Shown: positions 25,721 through 35,128, numbered from the stretch's first letter. The stretch: 64,000 nucleotides of DNA from Sphingomonas sp. NFR15 (GCF_900103265.1 NZ_FMWX01000003.1:186001-250000); one strand, 5' to 3'. Numbers and translations: made by a program. The notes: generated from the letters alone by a model not told the origin.

Positions 25721-26150
25721 CCCATATTCCAGTAAGTATCTGAAAACGGTCCCGTAACGTATGAACCCGCACCTCGTTCCGTCGCCAGGGGCGCCGTACA
25801 AGCGTTCGAGACGTTTCCCGAGGCGACGGCGAAGTCCGAAGCGCGCGGTGCCGCTTTGATAAATTGAGCCGGAGCCAGAGATCTCCGTGCCCATGTCTGC
25901 GAAGCTACACCACGAGTAGGACACGATCTCGCAACTCTGCCCCGTGTTGGCGCGTGGAAGTCAAGTACGGAAAGCGGTCGGCCAGCTTCTTGGATCACTG
26001 CGGGCAGCCTCGGTCGCTTCAGTCGTTCGCCAGATTCCTCCAAATAATCGCAAGTTACTGTTCGCGAAGCCCGTTCCAGGCATGGACATGTTGTCCAGGC
26101 ATGGGCCAAGCTGGCGTTCTACCTGTCCGAGCGAGATCGGTTTTGAGATC
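25721..26150. other. intergenic region between Crp-like and DUF1176 genes
   Basis: Divergent promoter region of about 430 bases. The frames that are open here are N-terminal extensions of the two flanking genes without recognisable sequence. No palindrome or terminator was seen. Confidence 0.3.
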
Positions 26151-27131
26151 ATGTTTTTTGCGTTGCTCCTTGCCTCGACTGCGGTTCCAGAGGCGACGAC
26201 TCGTCGCTTCGGCGATTGGTTTGTCGCCTGCGACAATGGGCGGGCGTGCGTCGCCGGCTCGTTGCGCTCCGATGACGACGATGCCACTGCCGTCTTCACG
26301 CTTCATCAGGCCGCCGCAGCGACTGCCACGCCCGAGGTCGCGATCCAGCTTCCGCAGGGAACAGCAATGCCCGTGCAATTCGTGGCGGATGGCAGGCCAC
26401 TGATCCTTCATCCTCGCAGGGCCGAGGATCGGCTGATCTTTTCCTCCGATGATGCGAAACGGCTGGTCGCCATCATGCACAAGGGCGACAGGCTTACGCT
26501 TGCCGATCGCACTGGCAAACCGCTGGCCACCGCTTCGCTGGTGGGAGCAGCAGCGGTGCTGCTCGCGATCGACGACGCGCAACATCGGGTCGGCACCGTC
26601 GCAGCGCTTATCCGGCGAGGCCCGTGGCCGACTACGAAAATCCCATTGGCGCCTCCTCTGCCGCGCATTGCCGCGATCAGAGCGTCGAGACGCGAAGGGC
26701 CAGCCTTGTCGCATGCGCGCATTGCTTCCCTGCGTGCGGAGGCCGGTTGCGATCGCGTGGACGCCGACGCGCAGACCTATCCCCTCGATAGACAACAGCG
26801 GCTTTTGCTGATCGCCTGCGACGGCGGGGCCTATAACTTCGACAGCCTGGCTGTTACGGTCGATCGTGCGGGGCGAGCCACCGATGCTCCGCTCGACCAG
26901 CAGGATGCGGACGACAACGATGACGGTAAGCTCGTCAACGTCGCATATAATGGCGGCATCCTGTCGACATTCGTGAAGGGACGCGGATTCGGGGATTGCG
27001 GACACTCCCGCAGCTACGTGTGGGACGGGAGACGCTTCGTGACCATCGAGGTCACACGCCAGGACGAGTGCGGCGGCAATCCCGACTGGCCGGTTCTCTA
27101 CCGCGCTGTTCCAATCTGGCGGCATGATTGA
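26151..27131 (+). CDS. DUF1176-domain secreted protein
   Basis: 326 residues. A short hydrophobic start (M-F-F-A-L-L-L-A-S-T-A-V-P) precedes F-G-D-W-F-V-A-C-D-N-G-R-A-C-V-A-G-S-L, the usual DUF1176 opening with paired cysteines. The C-terminal half carries C-D, C-D-G-G-A-Y-N and D-C-G-H-S-R-S-Y-V-W-D-G-R-R-F and E-C-G-G-N-P-D-W-P, consistent with a disulfide-rich periplasmic protein. The role of the family is unknown. Confidence 0.8.
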   Translation: MFFALLLASTAVPEATTRRFGDWFVACDNGRACVAGSLRSDDDDATAVFTLHQAAAATATPEVAIQLPQGTAMPVQFVADGRPLILHPRRAEDRLIFSSDDAKRLVAIMHKGDRLTLADRTGKPLATASLVGAAAVLLAIDDAQHRVGTVAALIRRGPWPTTKIPLAPPLPRIAAIRASRREGPALSHARIASLRAEAGCDRVDADAQTYPLDRQQRLLLIACDGGAYNFDSLAVTVDRAGRATDAPLDQQDADDNDDGKLVNVAYNGGILSTFVKGRGFGDCGHSRSYVWDGRRFVTIEVTRQDECGGNPDWPVLYRAVPIWRHD

Positions 27132-27213
27132 GCGGACGCCCCCTGCGAGTGCGATGCGGCTTTCCTGCCGGCGCGACCGAAAGCGACGGGGGGCGACTTC
27201 GATCCCCGGGGAT

Positions 27214-27490
27214 ATGTTGAGCCTGTACTTGTACAGCTTCCTCAATCGTAGCGACCAGCGCATGGATCATCGCGGCGCCGACATGGGAGACGATCGCGGA
27301 CGGCATGACGATCGAGGCGATATGCGTGATCGCCGCGATGACCGGTCCAGCTATGGCCGTGGCGATCGGCGCGAGTGGAATAACGGCCGTCGCGACTGTG
27401 GGCGTGATGATCGCCGCGGTTGGCGGCATAGCCGACAGCATTGCCGCACCCCAGTGGTGTCATCAGCGCCGCGTGCGTATCTGCCGCTAA
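27214..27490 (+). pseudogene. frameshifted RcnB-like/RDR-rich protein remnant
   Basis: One frame gives an Asp/Arg/His-rich stretch (D-D-R-G-R-H-D-D-R-G-D-M-R-D-R-R-D-D-R) leading to W-R-H-S-R-Q-H-C-R-T. At about 27452 the natural C-terminus continues in another frame as Q-W-C-H-Q-R-R-V-R-I-C-R and stop. Removing one C from the CCCC run in GCACCCCAGTGG restores T-Q-W-C-H. The N-terminal signal peptide is missing too. Either a decayed gene or an indel error in the sequence. Confidence 0.4.
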
Positions 27491-27598
27491 CGTATTGGTC
27501 AGGGGGCGTTTAGGTGTTGATCCCGCGGTTTGATGGCGTGATCCTTCGTTGGATTGAAGGAAGCCGTATGGGAGAGGTTTGCCAAGCGGCGGACCACC

Positions 27599-28018
27599 TC
27601 AGTAGGTCGTCTTCCGCAGCGTATACAGGTAGGCAGCGATGTCGCCCGCGTTGCGCTCGCTCAGCCGCTGGTCGGGCATCGCGTTGCCCGGCGCGACCTG
27701 CTGCGGATGCCTCAGCCAAAGCACCATCTGATCGGGCTGGTTGGCGAGCCGCCCCGCGATCGTCGCGCGACTGGCGATGCCGGCGAGCGATGGCCCGGCC
27801 TGCCCCTGCGCATCGGGGACGCCGGTGATGACATGGCACGCGCCGCAACCGTAGTGGGACAAAGCGAGCTTGCCGCGATCGACACTACCTCCGGTCATCT
27901 GCTCAGCCTGAGTGCGGGCGTGCGCGACGTCCTGCGCGTGCAGTACCGCTATCGAGGCGATCGCAGCGATCGTGGCCGCCACCAGCAATGCGGCGATCAG
28001 GCGCAGGCTAGTCGGCAT
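27599..28018 (-). CDS. c-type cytochrome, last gene of the oxidase operon
   Basis: 139 residues: N-terminal membrane anchor or signal (L-I-A-A-L-L-V-A-A-T-I-A-A-I-A-S-I-A-V-L), one haem site C-G-A-C-H and a distal Met candidate in N-A-M-P. The start overlaps the CtaG stop by 11 bp. It is probably the electron donor or a subunit of the adjacent cytochrome c oxidase. Confidence 0.87.
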   Translation of the reverse strand: MPTSLRLIAALLVAATIAAIASIAVLHAQDVAHARTQAEQMTGGSVDRGKLALSHYGCGACHVITGVPDAQGQAGPSLAGIASRATIAGRLANQPDQMVLWLRHPQQVAPGNAMPDQRLSERNAGDIAAYLYTLRKTTY

Positions 28019-28904
28019 AAGCGAGTGTTTCTGGCGAACGGTCCTGCAACAATGCGCGCATCAGCAACAAGGCGGCGGCGGCGTGAACAAGGCCACCTGG
28101 CACCCACATGAGTAGCCCGGCGACCTGCTGGTCCTCCGCGGGGGTTAGGCCGAACGGTGCCATGCCGAGTTCCGAGTAGCCTGTGTACCAAGGGCTTGCG
28201 GACAGCGCCATCAGCGCACCGAGTGCTCCGGAGATCATCGACGTCGCGAACAGACACAGAATCGCAGTGCCGCGCCGCGAGTTATCACGTCCGCGCAGCA
28301 TCGCGGTCCAGAACAGCAAGGCGCTCACCAAGAAGGACAGATGCTGCGCCGCGTGCCAGCCCGCGTCCGCGAGCGCGATGTCGAACAGCACCGGCATGTG
28401 CCAAAGCCACAGCGCCGCTGCTTGCAGCGCGGTCGCCGGCACCGGCGCGGTCAGCCCCCGCCACATCGCGGTTACGGGAGCGCTTGCTCCCGCCCTGCCC
28501 AACACGCGGCGCAGCGGTAGCGGAAACGCCCAGAGCATCACGGCAAGCGGGCGCGACACCACTAGCAGCGGCGCGGCGACCAGCATCAGCAGTTCATGCT
28601 CGGCCATGTGCATCGAGAACGATCGTTCGCCCGCCTCGTGCAGCGGCGACACCAGCGCACCCGTCAGCACCAGCCAGCCGGCAAGAAAGCACCACCCGCG
28701 CCGCCTCAGGCCCGCCGCACCCAGCGTCGAGCGCGCCAATACACGCGACCAGCCGATCGCCGCGATCAAGCCACCCAGCACAAGCGGCACCGTAATCCAC
28801 GGATCCCAAGTCCACCCGATCGACGCGCCCGCTTCGAGGTTATGCGCCGACGCCGCGCCCGGAATCCCCAGCGCGAGCAACACGAGGAAACGAGCCGCTC
28901 TCAC
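28008..28904 (-). CDS. CtaG-like cytochrome c oxidase assembly protein (caa3 type)
   Basis: 298 residues from a GTG overlapping the upstream stop (GTGA). Seven or so membrane spans with conserved His positions: H-E-A-G-E-R-S-F-S-M-H-M-A-E-H-E-L-L-M, L-W-H-M-P-V-L, and A-A-Q-H-L-S-F. The motif H-M-x-x-H-x-x-L/M is characteristic of the caa3_CtaG family, which helps insert copper into oxidase. The position inside the oxidase operon supports this. Confidence 0.87.
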   Translation of the reverse strand: MRAARFLVLLALGIPGAASAHNLEAGASIGWTWDPWITVPLVLGGLIAAIGWSRVLARSTLGAAGLRRRGWCFLAGWLVLTGALVSPLHEAGERSFSMHMAEHELLMLVAAPLLVVSRPLAVMLWAFPLPLRRVLGRAGASAPVTAMWRGLTAPVPATALQAAALWLWHMPVLFDIALADAGWHAAQHLSFLVSALLFWTAMLRGRDNSRRGTAILCLFATSMISGALGALMALSASPWYTGYSELGMAPFGLTPAEDQQVAGLLMWVPGGLVHAAAALLLMRALLQDRSPETLAYAD

Positions 28905-29242
28905 CGCGCACACCCCGGCACGATCATCGTCGCGACCGTCTGAAACATGATCGCGAGCGCGAACATGCCCGCGCCGAACGTTGCGATCCGCGCCAACCAC
29001 GAACTGGTCGGCGGATTGCGCGCCGCCACCGCCGCCGAGCGTGCGATCCATGCGGCCGCGCCGCACACCGCAAGGCTGGCCACACCCCACAGTAGCCCCG
29101 CCCAGCCGCCAATCGCCGCGCACGCACCGCGCAGGGACACGCCCGCGCCGTATTCGAAACAGATCCACGCCAGCGGGGGAAGCACCAGGCCGATCCAGGC
29201 GCGCCGCCCGTCGCGCTGCCGCCGGGATGCGTTCACATCCAT
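28901..29242 (-). CDS. small membrane protein of the oxidase operon
   Basis: 113 residues with three hydrophobic spans (A-W-I-G-L-V-L-P-P-L-A-W-I-C-F-E-Y, G-W-A-G-L-L-W-G-V-A-S-L-A-V-C-G-A-A-A-W, F-G-A-G-M-F-A-L-A-I-M-F-Q-T-V-A-T). It occupies the position of a fourth subunit or accessory protein between subunit III and CtaG, overlapping both. Specific function not known. Confidence 0.7.
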   Translation of the reverse strand: MDVNASRRQRDGRRAWIGLVLPPLAWICFEYGAGVSLRGACAAIGGWAGLLWGVASLAVCGAAAWIARSAAVAARNPPTSSWLARIATFGAGMFALAIMFQTVATMIVPGCAR

Positions 29243-29847
29243 CGCGGCACCCAATAGACCAATATGTAGATCGGCAGCCACGCCATCACCACGAAGCTCC
29301 AGTAATTGGCATTGTCCTCGACGTCGGCGAACTGATCGTCGCCGACTTCGTGGGTGAACAGCCATACCGACAACACCGCCGTATCGCCGAGATCGGTGAC
29401 GACATGCGTGGTGTGCAGCACCATCAGCAGCCACAACGCCGAGCCATAGGCGTCATGGTCCCAGCGCACCCCGAGATGCTGAAGCTCGAACCACCGCACC
29501 GCCGCCAGTGCGATTCCGAGGATCGTCATCAGCGCGGTGCCGTAGCGCAACGCCCACACGTCCTTCGCGCGAGATCGTCCGAGCAACCAAAGGTTCGGGA
29601 TCTCGCTCGCCAACAGGCCTATCGTGAAGATGCCACTCCACATCAAAGCGGGCAGGGCATCGCCGTCGGGCGGCCAGTGTGGCGTCTGGCTCGCCAGATA
29701 GAGGTACACGCCGGCCGCCAGCAGAAAGCCGGTGCCCTCGATCAGCATGAAGCCGATATTGCCCCACCAGACGAGGTGGCGCGGTCCCGACGCGCTCTCG
29801 GGCAGGCCAGAGAGATCACCGACGCGGCGCCGCGCGCGCGCGCTCAT
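29233..29847 (-). CDS. cytochrome c oxidase subunit III
   Basis: 204 residues, starting ATGA-overlapped with subunit I. Multi-span, with W-W-G-N-I-G-F-M-L-I-E-G-T-G-F-L-L-A, G-I-F-T-I-G-L-L-A-S-E-I-P-N, W-F-E-L-Q, L-L-M-V-L-H-T-T-H-V-V-T-D-L and the terminal Y-W-V-P-R-W-M. The H-T-T-H and E-x-x-x-F/L positions are the family landmarks. Shorter (five-helix type) than mitochondrial-type subunit III. Confidence 0.87.
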   Translation of the reverse strand: MSARARRRVGDLSGLPESASGPRHLVWWGNIGFMLIEGTGFLLAAGVYLYLASQTPHWPPDGDALPALMWSGIFTIGLLASEIPNLWLLGRSRAKDVWALRYGTALMTILGIALAAVRWFELQHLGVRWDHDAYGSALWLLMVLHTTHVVTDLGDTAVLSVWLFTHEVGDDQFADVEDNANYWSFVVMAWLPIYILVYWVPRWM

Positions 29848-31715
29848 TGGCCGCGCGCCCGCAGCGGCCCGCTGGTGGCGCGGCCGCGCACCGGCCAGAA
29901 CCACAGGATCAGCCCGACCGCGATCGGCACCATACCCCATAGGATCGCCCAGGCGGTGAAGATGCTGCCGACGAACATCGCCGACACCGCCAGCGCACAA
30001 AGCAGCGGCCAGATCGACGGTGCCGGGCTATGCTGGCGGTAGAGTGGAATCGCATCCAAGACCGAAGTCACTAGCACCTCGCGCGCATCGTCCTTGAGTC
30101 CCGTCATCACCGGCAGATCGTCGTGCTCCCATAGCGGGGCGACGCCGGTGACGACGGGAGTGTGCTCGAAATTGTACGGCGGCGGCGGCGACGGCGCGGC
30201 CCATTCAAGCGTCGGCCCGCCCCACGGGTCGGCACCCGCCGGTGCGCCGCGCCAATAGCTGAGCAGTGCATTCGCGACCAAGACCAGCCCGCCTAGCACC
30301 GAAACGGTCGAGCCGATCGTCGCGAGCAGGTTCAGCCCGTCCCAGCCCATCTCCGGCCCATACGTGTAGACCCGGCGCGGCATGCCCTCGAGGCCGAGGA
30401 TATGCATCGGGAAGAAACCGAGATTGAACCCGCCGACGATCAGTACGAATGCGATGATACCCCACCGCTCCGACATCATCCGGCCGGTCGCCTTCGGATA
30501 CCAATAGCAGAACGCGCCGAACAACGGGAACATCGCCCCGCCGACCAGTACATAGTGGAAGTGCGCGACGACGAAATACGTATCGGTCAATTGTAGGTCG
30601 AGCGGTGCCGAGGCGACCATCACGCCCGACAAACCGCCGATTACGAAGGTCGCGATGAAACCGACCACCCACAGCATCGGCGTCGCGAAGCGCGGCCGCC
30701 CGCTTCCGATCGTCGCGATCCAGCAGAAGATCTGAATGCCCGCCGGAAGTGCGATCACCATGCTCGCGGCGGTGTAGAAATCGTTGCCGAGCCGGGGCAG
30801 TCCGACCGCGAACATGTGATGCACCCACAGTCCGAAGGCGAGCACGGAAATCGAGAGCAGCGACAAAACCATCGCGATATGCCCAAACAGCGGACGCCGC
30901 GAAAACGCCTCGACGATTGCGGAGACGAACCCGACCGCCGGCACGAAGATGATATAGACCTCCGGATGGCCGAAGAACCAGAACAGATGCTGGAACAGCA
31001 GCACGTCGCCGCCGCCCGCCGGCGTGAAGAACTGAGTCGAGACGAGCCGGTCGGCGATCAGCATGCTCGTCACCAGCATCACCGCCGGCAGCGCGAAGAT
31101 CGTCATCAGCGAGGCGATGAGCATCGCCCACAGGAAGAACGGCATACGCGCCAGCGTCATGCCGGGTGGCCGCATCTTGAGGATCGTCGCGGCGATGTTC
31201 ACCGAGGCGGACAGCGCGGCGACCTCGGTGAAGGTGATCATCTGCGCCCAGATGTCGGCACGGTGCCCTGGCGCATAGCCTGGCCCCGATAGCGGCGGAT
31301 ATTCGAACCAGCCGAGGTCGGGTGTGATGCCGAGCGCATGTGGCACCCACAGCATCAGGACGCCGCCGAGATACAGCCAGTAGCTGAACGCGGTCAGCCG
31401 GGGGAAAGCGAGGTTGCGCGCACCGAGCATCAGCGGCACCAGCCAGATGCCCATCGCCTCCATCACCGGCACCGAGACGAGGAACAGCATGGTCGAACCG
31501 TGCAGCGAGAAGCTCTCATCGTAGAGTTGCGGCCCCATCCGCGTCCCGTTCGCGGCGCTGAGTTGCAGCCGCATGTCGAGCGCGAGCATGCCGGCGAGGA
31601 ACAGCATCGCCACCACGGTCACGATGTAACGCGCGGCGATGCGCTTGTGGTCGACCGTGGTCAGAAACCCCCACCAACCCGGTCGGTCTGCCCAGGTCTC
31701 GTCCAGCCGGCTCAT
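29844..31715 (-). CDS. cytochrome c oxidase subunit I
   Basis: 623 residues from the ATG that overlaps the subunit II stop. Haem-copper core: W-G-F-L-T-T-V-D-H-K-R-I-A-A-R-Y, S-L-H-G-S-T-M (low-spin haem His), F-F-G-H-P-E-V-Y-I-I-F (Cu-B His-Tyr crosslink), and T-Y-F-V-V-A-H-F-H-Y-V-L (haem and Cu-B His). This is an A-type oxidase. A C-terminal extension adds two more membrane spans (S-I-W-P-L-L-C-A-L-A-V-S-A-M-F-V-G-S), as in caa3 enzymes where subunit III helices are partly fused. Confidence 0.93.
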   Translation of the reverse strand: MSRLDETWADRPGWWGFLTTVDHKRIAARYIVTVVAMLFLAGMLALDMRLQLSAANGTRMGPQLYDESFSLHGSTMLFLVSVPVMEAMGIWLVPLMLGARNLAFPRLTAFSYWLYLGGVLMLWVPHALGITPDLGWFEYPPLSGPGYAPGHRADIWAQMITFTEVAALSASVNIAATILKMRPPGMTLARMPFFLWAMLIASLMTIFALPAVMLVTSMLIADRLVSTQFFTPAGGGDVLLFQHLFWFFGHPEVYIIFVPAVGFVSAIVEAFSRRPLFGHIAMVLSLLSISVLAFGLWVHHMFAVGLPRLGNDFYTAASMVIALPAGIQIFCWIATIGSGRPRFATPMLWVVGFIATFVIGGLSGVMVASAPLDLQLTDTYFVVAHFHYVLVGGAMFPLFGAFCYWYPKATGRMMSERWGIIAFVLIVGGFNLGFFPMHILGLEGMPRRVYTYGPEMGWDGLNLLATIGSTVSVLGGLVLVANALLSYWRGAPAGADPWGGPTLEWAAPSPPPPYNFEHTPVVTGVAPLWEHDDLPVMTGLKDDAREVLVTSVLDAIPLYRQHSPAPSIWPLLCALAVSAMFVGSIFTAWAILWGMVPIAVGLILWFWPVRGRATSGPLRARGQ

Positions 31716-32692
31716 TTGCGCGATTCCAGATAGGCAGCCACCGCATCGATCTGCGCGCCCGTCAATGCGACCGCCGGCATCAGCGTGCCGGGTTTGAGCG
31801 CCTGCGGTTGCGCGATCCAGCCTTGCAGCGCGCCACGGCTCATCGGCAGCGTCCCCGCCGCCACCGAACGCCGGCCACCGACATGCGTGAGGTCCGGCCC
31901 GGCGCGTCCGCGCGCCGCGGTGCCGCGGATCGTGTGGCAAGACGCGCACGGCCCGTTCGTCACTACCACCGCAGCGCCCGAAGGCGCCGGCGCGGGCCTG
32001 GCCTGTGCGGCAAGCCACGCGGCGAACTCGGCGGGCGTGTCGACCTTCACATCGAAAGCCATGTGAGCGTGCTGCGCGCCGCAGAACTCCGCGCACTGGC
32101 CGCGGAACCAGCCGACCCGGTGCGGCGTGACGTCGATCGCGTTGGCGCGGCCGGGGATGACGTCCATCTTGCCCGCGACGTTCGGCACCCAGAAGCTATG
32201 GATCACGTCTACCGAACCCAGTTCAATTCGCGCTGTGCGCCCAGCTGGCAAGTGGAGTTCGTTGGCGGTTTCGATCCAGCCTGTGCCCGCCGGATCGCGA
32301 TACTGGATGCGCCACCACCATTGCTGTCCAGTGACACGCACCACCAACGCCTCGCGCCTGCGTTCACCTGCAAGTTCTCGCTCGACCACGAAGCTGCCGA
32401 GGATGAGGATGGTCAGCCCTGCCACGATCATCCCCGCCCACAGCCCGAGTCCCCTGCTCAGCCGGCGGTCGTCGGGCGAAGTCTCCGGCGCAGCGGCGAG
32501 GCGGTGCCGTCCGCGCCAGATGCTCACGCCGAGCAGCGCCATCACCAGCGCGTAAACGATGCCGCACACCCAGAACATCAGCATCAGCAGCCAATGCTGC
32601 CACTCCGCCTGGAGCCCGGCCGGCGCGAGCGGACTCTGCCGCCCGGCACACGCGGCAAGCGGTATGAAGAAAGCGGGCGACAGAAGCCTCAT
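31712..32692 (-). CDS. cytochrome c oxidase subunit II with fused cytochrome c (caa3 type)
   Basis: 326 residues. Lipoprotein signal MRLLSPAFFIPLAAC, two membrane helices, then the cupredoxin domain with W-W-W-R-I-Q-Y, D-V-I-H-S-F-W-V-P and the Cu-A site C-A-E-F-C-G-A-Q-H-A-H-M. The C-terminal domain carries a haem c site C-A-S-C-H and a distal T-L-M-P. The fusion defines caa3-like oxidases. ATG overlaps the upstream cytochrome stop (ATGA). Confidence 0.93.
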   Translation of the reverse strand: MRLLSPAFFIPLAACAGRQSPLAPAGLQAEWQHWLLMLMFWVCGIVYALVMALLGVSIWRGRHRLAAAPETSPDDRRLSRGLGLWAGMIVAGLTILILGSFVVERELAGERRREALVVRVTGQQWWWRIQYRDPAGTGWIETANELHLPAGRTARIELGSVDVIHSFWVPNVAGKMDVIPGRANAIDVTPHRVGWFRGQCAEFCGAQHAHMAFDVKVDTPAEFAAWLAAQARPAPAPSGAAVVVTNGPCASCHTIRGTAARGRAGPDLTHVGGRRSVAAGTLPMSRGALQGWIAQPQALKPGTLMPAVALTGAQIDAVAAYLESRK

Positions 32693-33132
32693 CGCAGCGC
32701 GCCCGTCCATGTGGGGCCTTGCGGCTCGCCCCGAAGATCCCGGTCCTGCCGCTTCCGACGCGCCGGGTCGATCCGCGGCAGACTGCGGATGTACCCGGCG
32801 AGCTGCCAGATCTGCTCGGGCGGAATACGTGCGCCGGAGGTGTGCCCGTGCGCGATCGAGGCATAGAGATGCGGGAGGTCGCGCCGCGCACCGGCACTGG
32901 CCAGATCGCCTCGACTGCCTGAGGCGTGGCAGCGTCCGCACCCGTACCAACTGAAATAGCGGCCACCCTGCGACACTTGATAAGCGTTGTTCTCATAGGC
33001 GGCCGCGCGGGGATCCTGCGGGCCGCGGGGTGACGTCTGAGGCTGATCGGCAGCGATAACGCGCGCCTCTTTCTCGCAAGCAGTTAAGGCCAACAGCAAC
33101 GCGGCAGGCGAAAAATACAAAAGCCGCCTCAC
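32689..33132 (-). CDS. c-type cytochrome lipoprotein, first gene of the oxidase operon
   Basis: 147 residues from a GTG at 33132, where a lipoprotein signal begins (R-R-L-L-Y-F-S-P-A-A-L-L-L-A-L-T-A-C). One haem site C-G-R-C-H. A TTG at 33195 is in frame but would put a charged arm before the signal. It starts a seven-gene string in which every junction overlaps. Confidence 0.83.
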   Translation of the reverse strand: MRRLLYFSPAALLLALTACEKEARVIAADQPQTSPRGPQDPRAAAYENNAYQVSQGGRYFSWYGCGRCHASGSRGDLASAGARRDLPHLYASIAHGHTSGARIPPEQIWQLAGYIRSLPRIDPARRKRQDRDLRGEPQGPTWTGALR

Positions 33133-34094
33133 GATTGAGCCAATTCCTGCAGTGCGGCGACCTTTCGAGATGTTGAAACCGCTTCCGTAAGCCAACCCTA
33201 TCTACGCACCAATACCGGCTGTGGGAGCAGGCGACATTGATGTAGGATAACCTAGTCTAGAGCAAGCAAACGGCGATATCCGGTCGCGTGCTGCCGGAAG
33301 CTCGTGGGGACTTACCTGCCTTTCGCAAGGTCTGCGGCGGCCGGCCGCTTCCGGCGCAAGCAGAACTTCGCTGATTGCCACAATGGCGGCGATCGACCGC
33401 TGACGTCGAGTCAAGCGTTGTGGCAGCCCTTCTCGCCGAGCAACGTCTTTCCGCAGGCCATTCCTGATGATGAACATGACGCCGCTGACGATACGAAGAT
33501 CATCGACCCGCGGCACACCGTGTGACAGGGGAAAATGGGAGCTCGATCCGGCGCATGTGCGCCTCGAAAGCCAGATCAAATTACTCATCGCAATCTGCCC
33601 CAGTTACACCCAGTACGATACGACCCCATTCCATGCAGCCGCTACCACAAATGCAATCATCAAGCGCAAAAGCGATCGGCCCGGACAAGGCTCCTGTCAG
33701 CAGCACGACGGCGGAGATAACGAGCCCGAATGTTGGGTAGGCCCATATGCCCAGGCCGTGTCGCCATCGAGCCACGGCCCCCGCCCGGGAGGTCCTAGCT
33801 CCCGGCCGATGCGACACGCGTAGATGATCGAACCCGTAATATGTGGAACGGCCCGCGTAGCAAGAGCTGTCGGCAGTCGACTGATCGCATGGGAACGGTG
33901 CGGTCATATGTCCGGCTTATCAGCGCGGCACGTGACCGCTGGCCTCGATGAAGTTCGCGGCGCAAGTGGCTTAATCATGGGTGTGCGCTCAAAGCGCGTT
34001 ACGGGTTTCAGCCTATCTTGCGTCGGAGTTTCGTCCCAAGGAATCATCGTGCGGGGGGCAGCTTGGATTCGTCACCGCAGTACCCCTTGGTCCC
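33133..34094. other. long stretch without an intact gene
   Basis: No complete gene is supported. It holds a short IS5-like transposase fragment (see 33430-33530) and a minus-strand frame around 33580-33700 with one hydrophobic segment (G-L-V-I-S-A-V-V-L-L-T-G-A-L-S) but no start or family. Looks like decayed DNA between the oxidase operon and the SIMPL gene. Confidence 0.35.
33430..33530 (-). pseudogene. possible IS5-type transposase fragment
   Basis: The minus strand reads R-V-D-D-L-R-I-V-S-G-V-M-F-I-I-R-N-G-L-R, very like the N-terminal region of IS5-family (IS1031/IS427 group) transposases before their W-R-D-A-P motif, which is lost here. No terminal inverted repeats were found. A decayed insertion sequence is the likeliest reading. 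Confidence 0.35.
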
Positions 34095-34320
34095 ATCGCC
34101 CGAAATATGTGGGGTTCTCGTTTCGCATCCGAACTCGGAGAACTGCATGCTTTCGATCGGCCACGACGCCGCAATGTTGCGGCAATCGAAAGGGGACAAA
34201 GAGGTCGCGCGGCCCGCGCCAAAGCCAATCAAACGGCTAACGATGCTCTTTTCTTGTCGCAGACCTGCAGGTGCTGGCTCCTGCTGTTGCGTCTGCACAG
34301 GTGCGTGACGTCCCCTTGGC
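34095..34320 (+). pseudogene. decayed partial copy of the 37.2-kb outer-membrane protein gene and its promoter
   Basis: This stretch is similar along its length to 37053-37275, i.e. the upstream region and signal-peptide codons of the beta-barrel gene at 37201. Shared blocks include GCAATGTT-CGGCAATCGA, GCTCTT-TCT-TCG-CGCAG, GGTGCTGGCTCC and GCGCGTGACGT (with small differences). The signal-peptide frame is broken here by indels. It ends where the mature barrel would start. Confidence 0.55.
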
Positions 34321-34371
34321 ACAGTGACGCCACGCCCGATTCCAATACTGCTATATAATAAGGAACCCAGA

Positions 34372-35103
34372 ATGCGCTTGCCCATCTCTTCGCTCGCCGC
34401 GCTGGCTACGGCCACACTCGCGTCGGTCGCCGCTTCCGCCCAAATCTCATCCGCACCCGTGCTGATCGATGGCACCGTTCTGGAGGTGGTCGCCGAGGGC
34501 AGGACCACGCGTGCGCCGGATCTGGTAACGATCAACACCGGCGTCGTGACCCAGGCGCCAACCGCGACCGCCGCGCTGACCGACAATGCCGGCCGTGTTC
34601 AGCGCGTCGTCGCCGCGCTCAAGGCGGCAGGTGTGGCCGACCGCGACATCCGTTCGGCCAACATCTCGCTCCAGCCGCAATATCGATATGCTGACAGCAC
34701 ACCCCCGGTGATCACCGGCTATCAGGCGTCGAACACGATCTCGGTCCGGTTTCGCGATATCGGTCGCGCGGGCACGCTCCTGGATGCGCTCGTACGCGAG
34801 GGTGCAAATCAGATCGACGGCCCGAATTTCCTGATCGAAAAGCCCGAGACGGCGCTCGACGAGGCACGCGCCTATGCGGTGGCGAAGGCCAATGTCCGCG
34901 CCGCGCTCTACGCTCGCATCGCTGGGCTGCGGGTCGACCGCATGCTGTCGATCTCGGAAAATCCGGCGGCGAACGCCCCGATCACGATCACTGCGATGCG
35001 CGAGAACATTGCCGGCGCGGCCTCGGCGTCCGACACGAAGGTGATCCCCGGCGAGCAGGACGTGACCATACGTCTGTCGGTCCGCTTTCTGCTCAAAAAA
35101 TAA
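34372..35103 (+). CDS. SIMPL-domain (DUF541) periplasmic protein
   Basis: 243 residues. Signal peptide MRLPISSLAALATATLASVA-ASA, then the SIMPL pattern: V-V-A-E-G-R-T-T-R-A-P-D-L-V-T-I-N-T-G-V, N-A-G-R-V-Q-R-V-V-A-A-L-K-A-A-G-V-A-D-R-D-I-R-S-A-N-I-S-L-Q-P-Q-Y, and S-V-R-F-R-D-I-G-R-A-G. Family members are oligomeric periplasmic or outer-membrane-associated proteins tied to stress tolerance. Stands alone; convergent with the serine hydrolase. Confidence 0.88.
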   Translation: MRLPISSLAALATATLASVAASAQISSAPVLIDGTVLEVVAEGRTTRAPDLVTINTGVVTQAPTATAALTDNAGRVQRVVAALKAAGVADRDIRSANISLQPQYRYADSTPPVITGYQASNTISVRFRDIGRAGTLLDALVREGANQIDGPNFLIEKPETALDEARAYAVAKANVRAALYARIAGLRVDRMLSISENPAANAPITITAMRENIAGAASASDTKVIPGEQDVTIRLSVRFLLKK

Positions 35104-35128
35104 CCGCACTGAGGAGAGGTCGGCGCAG

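Noticed and set aside
30205..31350. 381-codon minus-strand open frame inside subunit I
   Set aside because: Alternative frame of the oxidase subunit I gene; the real frame has all haem and copper ligands.
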